A DNA stretch of 64,000 bases from Nocardioides marmoribigeumensis (GTDB taxonomy: Bacteria; Actinomycetota; Actinomycetes; Propionibacteriales; Nocardioidaceae), in assembly GCF_031458325.1 (NCBI RefSeq), contig NZ_JAVDYG010000001.1:3224001-3288000 (forward strand), written 5' to 3'. Each line of letters begins with the position of its first letter. Positions within the stretch are counted from its first letter, which is position 1. Both the position numbers and the translations under genes were made by a program. Of this stretch, positions 58,076-64,000 are shown in pieces. Under the pieces are notes generated by a model. It made no database searches, was not told the origin of the DNA, and saw only the letters and a list, made by a program, of their open reading frames with translations.

Positions 58076-58998
58076 GACGCGCCTCCCTCGGGGCCGGCGG
58101 GCCGGTCGGGCCAGACCCCGATGTGGTCCTCCTCGAGCTCGAGCCGGACCCGCCGGTCCATCTGCAGCGCGGAGGTGAACTCCTGCGGCAGCTGGAGGCG
58201 GCCGACCCGGTCGAGGACGGCGTACTCCTGGGCGACCAAGCCCTCGTGACCCGTGTCGTGGCGCAGCACCTCGCTGGAGGTCCGCCCGTCCCGGATGCCG
58301 ACGGTGCGGCCGACGTGCTCGGAGACGCCCGCGTCGTGGGTCACCACGACGACCGTCACGCCGAGCTCGGTGTTGACCCGTTGCAGGGCGCCGAACACCT
58401 CCTCGGCGGTGCGGGAGTCCAGCTCGCCGGTCGGCTCGTCGGCGAGCAGCACCTCGGGCCGGTTGGCCAGGGCGACCGCGATCGAGACGCGCTGCTGCTG
58501 ACCCCCGGAGAGCTCGCCGGGCCGGCGGTCGCGGACGTCGGCGACCCCGAGCAGCCCGAGCAGCTGCTCGACCCGTTCGTGCCGCTCGTCGCGGCCGGTG
58601 CGCGAGGCGAGCAGCGGGAGGAGGACGTTGTCGCACACCGAGAGGTAGGGCACCAGGTTGCGCGCGGTCTGCTGCCACACGAACCCGACGACGTGGCGGC
58701 GGTAGCGCAGCCGTTGCCGCCCGCTCATCTCCAGCAGGTCCTGGTCGCCGACCCGGCACAGCCCGGCGGTCGGCTGGTCGAGCCCCGAGAGGATGTTGAG
58801 CAGCGTGGACTTCCCGCTGCCGGACGCGCCGATGACCGCGACGAGCTCGCCGCGGTCGACCAGGAGGTCGAGACCCTGCAGCGCGACCACCTCGACCTTG
58901 TCGGTGCGGTAGATGCGGATCAGGTTGTCGCACACGATGTGCGCGCCGGCGCCGTACGACGCGGGGTGGTGCCGGCTCTGCGTGGCTGCGGTGCTCAT
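58072..58998 (-). CDS. ABC ATP-binding protein with AbrB-like C-terminal domain
   Basis: A 308-residue protein. Residues ~20-245 form a MacB-type ATPase (Walker A GASGSGKSTLL, Q-loop FVWQQTARNLVPYLSVCDNV, signature ELSGGQQQRVSIAVAL, Walker B LLADEPTGELDS, H-loop VVVTHD). The extra ~60 residues, YAVLDRVGRLQLPQEFTSAL and RVRLELEEDHIGVWPD, look like the AbrB/SpoVT swapped-hairpin fold (D-x-x-GR-x-x-LP-x-E). The domain might help dimerisation of the two ATPases. The ATG is 1 nt from the permease stop. Confidence 0.86.
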   Translation of the reverse strand: MSTAATQSRHHPASYGAGAHIVCDNLIRIYRTDKVEVVALQGLDLLVDRGELVAVIGASGSGKSTLLNILSGLDQPTAGLCRVGDQDLLEMSGRQRLRYRRHVVGFVWQQTARNLVPYLSVCDNVLLPLLASRTGRDERHERVEQLLGLLGVADVRDRRPGELSGGQQQRVSIAVALANRPEVLLADEPTGELDSRTAEEVFGALQRVNTELGVTVVVVTHDAGVSEHVGRTVGIRDGRTSSEVLRHDTGHEGLVAQEYAVLDRVGRLQLPQEFTSALQMDRRVRLELEEDHIGVWPDRPAGPEGGAS

Positions 58999-61715
58999 CA
59001 GCTCTCCCTGCTCTCGTCGGGTCCTCGTCGTTCGGCGGCGCCGACCAGGGCGGTGGTGACCGCCACCAGGACCAGGAGGCCGCCGGTCAGCAGGGCGGCC
59101 GCGGTCAGCGGTGGCTGCACGTCGGGCGGGCCGACGCCGCCGGTGAGCGGGGACAGGTCGACCGCGCCGAGGGCCAGCTCGACCAGCACGAGCCCCGCCA
59201 GCGCGCCGCCGAGGAGCATCGCGAGCGCCGGGGGCGCCTGCTCGGTGAGCGCGAGGCGCAGCGACTCGCGCCGGGACGCGCCGAGCCGGCGCAGCACGGC
59301 GGTGTCACGCCGCCGGGTGGGAGCGGCGAGCACGAGGGCCAGCACGGTCGCCAGGACCGCGTAGAGCAGCGCGGCCGGCACGACCAGCGCGAACAGGTCG
59401 CGGGTCGACCCGACGAACGGCGACTCCTGCACCCGGGTGAGCGCCGCCCGCCGGTCGGTCACCTGGTGCGGCTGGCCGCTGCGGCTGACGATCGCGTCGA
59501 GCTGCTCGGCGAGCCCGGGGGCGCCCGCCACGAGGATCGTGTTGGGGCGGACGGGTGCGCTCTCCCTCGCCTGCACGGCCGCCAGGTCGGCCACGACCGC
59601 GGGACGGCCGTCGTCGAGCGGGAAGCGGTCCACGGTCGCGCGCACGTCGAGCCCGGACTCGCCGAGCCCGCCGCCGAGGTCGGCCGTGGGGGAGCGCGGG
59701 TCGAGGACCTCCGCCGCCGCGGCGGTCGCCAGGACGGGCAGCGGGTCGTCCTTGCCGCCCGGGTCCTCGGCCAGGCCGCGCAGGGTGTCGAGGTCGGCCA
59801 CCGTGCCGGGGGCCCCGGCCAGGACGCGGGCGTAGGCGCGGGTGTCGACCGCGGCCGAGACCCCGGGCACCCCGCGGTCGCGGGTGTCGGTGAGCTCGGC
59901 GTCGGTGCGGACGAACGCGGTGGCCACGGCCCGCACGCCGTCGAGGTCCTCCACGGCGGCCAGGATCTCCGGGGGGATGAAGGTGGCCTGCACGCGGTAG
60001 TCGGCGCCCACCTCCCGCCACGTCCCGGTCACCTGGGCGGAGTCGACCGACCGCACCGCGCCGGTGGCGAACACCGCGAAGCACAGGGCGACGAGCAGGG
60101 CGGCCAGCGGCGCGGCCAGGACGGCCGGCTGCCGGGCCGCGCGGGCCAGGCCGAGGAACGACACCAGGCCGCGGCTGCGGCTCCGGGCTGCGGCCAGCCG
60201 GTCGACGAGCAGGGGCAGCAGGCGCAGGAGGACCGCCGCGAGGGCGAGCGCCACGAGCACGGGCGCGGCGGCGAGCAACGGGTCGACCCCGGCGCCGCCC
60301 TCGTCCTCCGCGCTGCTGCGGGACCGCAGCAGCACCACGCCGGCCGCGGCGAGGACGACCAGCCCGGCCTCGAGGACCGGCCGGAGGGCCGGCGTACGAC
60401 GGTGGGCCGCCGTGCGCCACCACGTCGCGACGGCGCACGAGGCGACCGCCCAGACACCGACCCCGGCGGCCAGGAGCAGGTCGCGGCCCCCGACGTCGCG
60501 ACCGACCAGCGCGTGCGCCAGTCCACCCCCGAGCGCGGCGGCGGGCAGCACCGTCGCCGCGACGCCGAGCGCGACGACCGCGACGGCCTGGGCGACCGAG
60601 GCGCCGCGGGCGCGGGCCAGCGCGAGCACCGGCGACCGGCGTACGACGACCACGACGCCGGCCAGCGACATCACCAGCAGGGCCACGACGGACAGGCCGG
60701 CCACGACGACCGCCACCAGCGAGGAGGCGGTGCGCACCGACGCGAGGTGGCCGGAGAGGAGGTCCACCAGCCCGCTGCCCATGGCGACCGTGGGCTCGCG
60801 GTAGGTCTCCTGCTCCAGCGGGATCCGCGTGCTCGGGGCGCGCGCGACCGAGGAGCGGACGGCGGCCAGCACCTGCGCCGCCGAGCCGGGCTCGATGGTC
60901 GACGGGTCGACCGGGTAGTGCCACTCGTAGCGCAGCGTCCCCACCGCGCGGCGCAGGCGCTCGAGCTGGGAGTCGTCGACCAGGACGGCACCGACCTCGG
61001 CGAGCAGCGCGCCCTCGGGCGTGTAGCGCTCGCCGTTGTGCAGGACCTGCGGGAGGTAGTCCCAGCGTGGGTCGTCCGGGTCGGGCGCCTCGAACGTGCC
61101 GGTGAGGCGGACCGCGAAGTCGCCGATGCCGCCCGGCTGCGGGCTGAGCGCGTGGACGACGTAGGTGCGTCCGACGACGAGGTCGAGCACGTCGGCGACG
61201 TCGGCCGAGGCGGCCACCTCGACGGCCGGGAGCGTGCCGCCGCTGGTCCGGGCCGTCGCCGGGCCGCTGCCGTCGGGCGCCCGGCCTCGCACCCAGCGGA
61301 CGTCGTCGAGCAGCCCGGGCTGGTGCGCCGGCTGGAGCCAGCTGAACGGCTGGGGCCGCAAGTGCCCGCCGGTCACGGTGAAGGTGTCGAAGGGGTTGGC
61401 CTGGGCGGTGCGCACCGGTGTGGTCACCCGGGGCGTCAGGACGGGCCCGAGGTTGCCGCGCAGCACGTCGTCGACGGCCTCGAGCTGGGTCGAGGGGGCG
61501 GTGTTGGTGGTGGAGGCACCCAGGTCCAGCTCGGCGGGCGCGGCCCGGGCGAGCGTCTCGCGCAGGGCGTCGTCCTCGGCCGCGGCGACCTGTCGGGGGA
61601 CCGCGGCGAGGAGGAAGGCGGTGAGCAGCACCAGCAGGGTGAGCGCCGCGAGCGGGCCGGCCTCGGCGCGGTCCTGGGCGGCGACCAGGCGCAGGCGGGG
61701 GAGCGCGCGCCTCAC
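58998..61715 (-). CDS. FtsX-like permease
   Basis: A 905-residue permease: one N-terminal hydrophobic helix (LAALTLLVLLTAFLLAAVP), a large extracytoplasmic domain, then several membrane helices with the FtsX four-helix units (VVAVVVAGLSVVALLVMSLA; LAALLVALCFAVFATGAVR; AALLYAVLATVLALVLAA). Two extracytoplasmic regions face outside. The GTG start overlaps the end of the second permease by 4 nt. With the two ATPases it forms a MacB-like assembly, probably for peptide or lipoprotein handling or envelope stress. Substrate unknown. Confidence 0.82.
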   Translation of the reverse strand: MRRALPRLRLVAAQDRAEAGPLAALTLLVLLTAFLLAAVPRQVAAAEDDALRETLARAAPAELDLGASTTNTAPSTQLEAVDDVLRGNLGPVLTPRVTTPVRTAQANPFDTFTVTGGHLRPQPFSWLQPAHQPGLLDDVRWVRGRAPDGSGPATARTSGGTLPAVEVAASADVADVLDLVVGRTYVVHALSPQPGGIGDFAVRLTGTFEAPDPDDPRWDYLPQVLHNGERYTPEGALLAEVGAVLVDDSQLERLRRAVGTLRYEWHYPVDPSTIEPGSAAQVLAAVRSSVARAPSTRIPLEQETYREPTVAMGSGLVDLLSGHLASVRTASSLVAVVVAGLSVVALLVMSLAGVVVVVRRSPVLALARARGASVAQAVAVVALGVAATVLPAAALGGGLAHALVGRDVGGRDLLLAAGVGVWAVASCAVATWWRTAAHRRTPALRPVLEAGLVVLAAAGVVLLRSRSSAEDEGGAGVDPLLAAAPVLVALALAAVLLRLLPLLVDRLAAARSRSRGLVSFLGLARAARQPAVLAAPLAALLVALCFAVFATGAVRSVDSAQVTGTWREVGADYRVQATFIPPEILAAVEDLDGVRAVATAFVRTDAELTDTRDRGVPGVSAAVDTRAYARVLAGAPGTVADLDTLRGLAEDPGGKDDPLPVLATAAAAEVLDPRSPTADLGGGLGESGLDVRATVDRFPLDDGRPAVVADLAAVQARESAPVRPNTILVAGAPGLAEQLDAIVSRSGQPHQVTDRRAALTRVQESPFVGSTRDLFALVVPAALLYAVLATVLALVLAAPTRRRDTAVLRRLGASRRESLRLALTEQAPPALAMLLGGALAGLVLVELALGAVDLSPLTGGVGPPDVQPPLTAAALLTGGLLVLVAVTTALVGAAERRGPDESRES

Positions 61716-64000
61716 GTCGTCTCCCGGAGGTCGGTGCCCAGCGGGCGGCGTGCGACCCGGGCGGCGGCGACGGCGGCCAGGGCGACGAGCGCGAGGAGCG
61801 CGAGGGCGAGGCCGCCGGCCAGCAGCAGCCAGGGCGCCACGGCCTGCGCGGGCGGCGAGGGGAGGACGCCGGAGTCGGCCAGGACCAGCCGCCCGAGGAA
61901 CAGGCGTACGGCGAGCCAGCCGGTCGCTGCCCCCAGGAGGGTCGAGGCGACCAGGAGCGCACCGCGCTCGAGGGCGACCGCGAGGACCAGGCGCTGCCGG
62001 GACAGCCCCTGCGCCCGCAGGGAGGCCAGCTCGCGCCGGCGCACCCGCAGCGTGGTGGCGGTGTCGCTGACCGAGGCGAGCACGCCGAGCATGCCGGCCG
62101 CGACGAGCGCGAGGACCGAGCCGGCGAGCAGGCCGGTGCCGACCGGGCCGGAGCGGAGACGGTCGGCGACCGCGTCGCGGGCGAGGACGGTCGCCGCGGG
62201 CGCGATGCGGTGCGCGGCCTCGCGGACGGCGGAGACGCCGGCGCCGGTCCACACCTCGGTGTCGTCGCTGGACAGGCCCCGGGCGGGCGGTCCGCCGAGG
62301 ACGGCGGCCAGGGCCCGGCTGTCGACCAGTAGCGCCGGCTCGGCCGGGGCGGCGGTGGGCAGGGCGGGCAGCACCCCGACCACGCGGACCGGGACGTTGC
62401 GGTCGGCCAGCTGGAGCGACACGGTGTCGCCGTCACCGGCCTGGGCGGCGACCGAGGGGCTCACCAGCGCGGGCACGTCGTCCGAGCCGGGGCGGAGCCG
62501 CGCGAGCAGGCCCGGCCAGCTCCCCGCCACCGGGGCCTCGAGCACCTCGCCGGCCCGGTCGGGGACCACGAGCACGGTGCCGGTGCCGCTGGGGAGGCCG
62601 GCCGAACGTCGCTGCACGACCACGCCGCCGACCTGCTGGGCCAGGTCGTCGGCCTGCGCCGTGCTCAGCCCGGTCACCCGGACGCGCGCGGCCGTCGTCA
62701 CCGCGGCCTGGTCGTCCTGCGACGCCGCCCACGAGGTGACCAGCCCGGCCAGGAGGACCGTGACCGCGGCGGCCAGCCCGGTGGTGACCAGCGACGAGCG
62801 CTGCTGCTCCACCCGCCGGGTCAGCTCCCACCCCACGACCGAGGGGAGCAGCCCGCGCGTGCGGCCCACCCAGCCGCCCGCCACCCGGGTGAGCAGCGGC
62901 AGGAGCCGGGCCGCCAGCAGGAGCACCGCCAGCACCACGAGGGTCGGGGCGGCCGCCCTCGCGGTCGGGTCGGACGAGGCCTGCTGCCAGGCGACCAGGG
63001 CGAGCACCAGGACCAGCACCTCGACCACCTCGCGGGGACGCGGGACCAGCCGACGCCAGCCGGAGCGCGTGCGTGGGTCGCCGCCGCCGGCGTGACCGGC
63101 CGCGCGGGTGAGCAGCACGACCCCGACCAGCGCCGCCGCGGCCGCCCACAGCCAGTCGCGGGGCTCGAGCGAGATGGCCACCCCCGAGGTCCCGGTCGCG
63201 CCGACCACCGCGCGGACCAACGGCGCGGCGAGCCACGGGCCGACCGCCAGCACGGCGGCCCCGATCGCCAGCATCTCCGCCCCGGCGGCGCCGAGGACCT
63301 GGGCGCGGGAGTGCCCGCGCGACTCCCGCAGGGCCACGTCGGGGGCCCGGGCCTCCGCGACGACCCGGGCGGCGAGCACCAGCGAGGCGACGGCCAGCGC
63401 GAGCAGCAGCAGCGTGGGGACCACGACCGAGGTGCGGGCCGCGGTGAGCGAGGGGCCCAGGGCGAGCAGCACGTCGTCGAGGCTCGTGACCACCCGCGGG
63501 TCGGGCAGGGCGTCGGCCAGGTCGTCGGCGCCGTCCTCCTCGAGCGCGTCCACCCGGCCCCGGACGGAGTCCAGCTCGGCGGTGGAGAGCCGGGCCAGCG
63601 CCGGCGCCGAGACCCACGAGACCCGCGGGTCGACCAGCGTCCCCACCCCCCCGTCGGGGGTGTCGTCGGGCAGCAGCAGCGGCCCGAAGGTGCGGAAGCC
63701 GCCGTCGTCGACCCGCCCGACCGGGCCGAGCGGGTCCTCGGCCCAGAACCCGCTCTCGGGGTCGGTCGGCGTCCACACGCCCGACACGGTGAGGCGCCGC
63801 GATCGGTCGTCCTGCCCGACCAGGGTCAGGGCCTCGCCGACCCGCAGGCCCAGGTCCGAGGCCGCGGCGCGGGGCACGGCCACCTCGTCCGGGTCGCCCG
63901 GCCAGTCGCCGCCGGTGAGCCGCGCGTGCGCGCGGACCCCGGCGTACACCCCGAGGACGAGGCGGTCCCGCTCGGCCGCGCCGCGCAGGGCGTACGACGA
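61712..64000 (-). CDS. FtsX-like permease, C-terminal part (gene runs off the window)
   Basis: The frame is open to the window edge and supplies the last 762 residues. It shows two or more FtsX-type membrane blocks (LLLLALAVASLVLAARVVAE; LVVLAVLLLAARLLPLLTRV; LLAGSVLALVAAGMLGVLAS) separated by extracytoplasmic stretches, and ends with ALLALVALAAVAAARVARRP and a basic tail. It is the second permease of the same ABC operon, upstream of the first, so the assembly likely has two different permeases and two ATPases. The N-terminus lies beyond the window. Confidence 0.8.
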   Translation of the reverse strand, partial: SSYALRGAAERDRLVLGVYAGVRAHARLTGGDWPGDPDEVAVPRAAASDLGLRVGEALTLVGQDDRSRRLTVSGVWTPTDPESGFWAEDPLGPVGRVDDGGFRTFGPLLLPDDTPDGGVGTLVDPRVSWVSAPALARLSTAELDSVRGRVDALEEDGADDLADALPDPRVVTSLDDVLLALGPSLTAARTSVVVPTLLLLALAVASLVLAARVVAEARAPDVALRESRGHSRAQVLGAAGAEMLAIGAAVLAVGPWLAAPLVRAVVGATGTSGVAISLEPRDWLWAAAAALVGVVLLTRAAGHAGGGDPRTRSGWRRLVPRPREVVEVLVLVLALVAWQQASSDPTARAAAPTLVVLAVLLLAARLLPLLTRVAGGWVGRTRGLLPSVVGWELTRRVEQQRSSLVTTGLAAAVTVLLAGLVTSWAASQDDQAAVTTAARVRVTGLSTAQADDLAQQVGGVVVQRRSAGLPSGTGTVLVVPDRAGEVLEAPVAGSWPGLLARLRPGSDDVPALVSPSVAAQAGDGDTVSLQLADRNVPVRVVGVLPALPTAAPAEPALLVDSRALAAVLGGPPARGLSSDDTEVWTGAGVSAVREAAHRIAPAATVLARDAVADRLRSGPVGTGLLAGSVLALVAAGMLGVLASVSDTATTLRVRRRELASLRAQGLSRQRLVLAVALERGALLVASTLLGAATGWLAVRLFLGRLVLADSGVLPSPPAQAVAPWLLLAGGLALALLALVALAAVAAARVARRPLGTDLRETT

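Overview
The window is high-GC DNA with many GTG starts, dense 4-bp ATGA/GTGA gene overlaps, and typical actinobacterial families: a DosR/DevS-like two-component pair, fused IcmF, 13E12-type HNH protein, WS/DGAT, ECF-type biotin transporter and KstR-like operator. It best fits a soil actinobacterium of the Nocardioides/Nocardioidaceae type. This is an inference from gene content, not a phylogenetic placement. No rRNA, tRNA, CRISPR array, complete insertion sequence or phage module was seen.

Region by region. 1-7.2 kb: a gamma-glutamylation amine-catabolism operon (permease, FadR-type regulator, GS-like ligase, aldehyde dehydrogenase, SDR, gamma-glutamyl amide hydrolase) with a divergent partial amidase. 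It has an SDR and no PuuB-like oxidase, so an amino alcohol such as ethanolamine is a better substrate guess than putrescine. 7.2-9.7 kb: SpoIIE-type phosphatase, S51 peptidase, DedA protein. 10-19.5 kb: one exported SpvB/FG-GAP/RHS protein of 3183 residues with no obvious toxin tip or immunity gene. 19.5-24.8 kb: MFS transporter divergent from a bioY-ligase-thiolase-bioM-bioN operon. 25-31 kb: GATase plus an unknown protein, siderophore-interacting flavoprotein plus class III cyclase, orphan adenine methyltransferase, acyl-CoA dehydrogenase. 31-36.3 kb: RecQ-like helicase with a PRTase-like tail, then tocopherol-cyclase-like, WS/DGAT and PCMT genes.

36.3-40.1 kb: a compact operon of PAS histidine kinase, pyruvoyl-dependent arginine decarboxylase, GNAT-like protein and CheY-like receiver. 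This is an unusual link between signalling and agmatine production. 40.1-50 kb: IcmF, DevS-like GAF kinase with a flavin/FMN-type protein, a KstR-box-controlled OB-fold/thiolase pair, an Abi-alpha-like protein, a TetR regulator, and then a candidate structured sRNA (two C-rich-loop hairpins and a perfect terminator) immediately before a DosR/DevR-like regulator. A DosR-box-like site lies upstream of the sRNA candidate and another upstream of the gene at 26247(-), so the window may hold a small dormancy-type regulon.

50-56 kb is partly accessory: cytidylyltransferase, DUF445 and S4 genes, then a gene-poor stretch with nested inverted repeats, an unknown gene, and a second DosR-like gene. In this copy the phosphoacceptor Asp is Glu, the end of the HTH region is replaced, and 17-bp direct repeats flank the gene. 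A 13E12 HNH gene follows. 55.7-64 kb: FKBP, CBS protein, membrane protein, and an ABC system with two ATPases (one with an AbrB-like tail) and two FtsX-type permeases, the last running off the window.

A recurring regulatory theme is leaderless transcription: seven genes have a TANNNT hexamer exactly 7 nt before the start codon.
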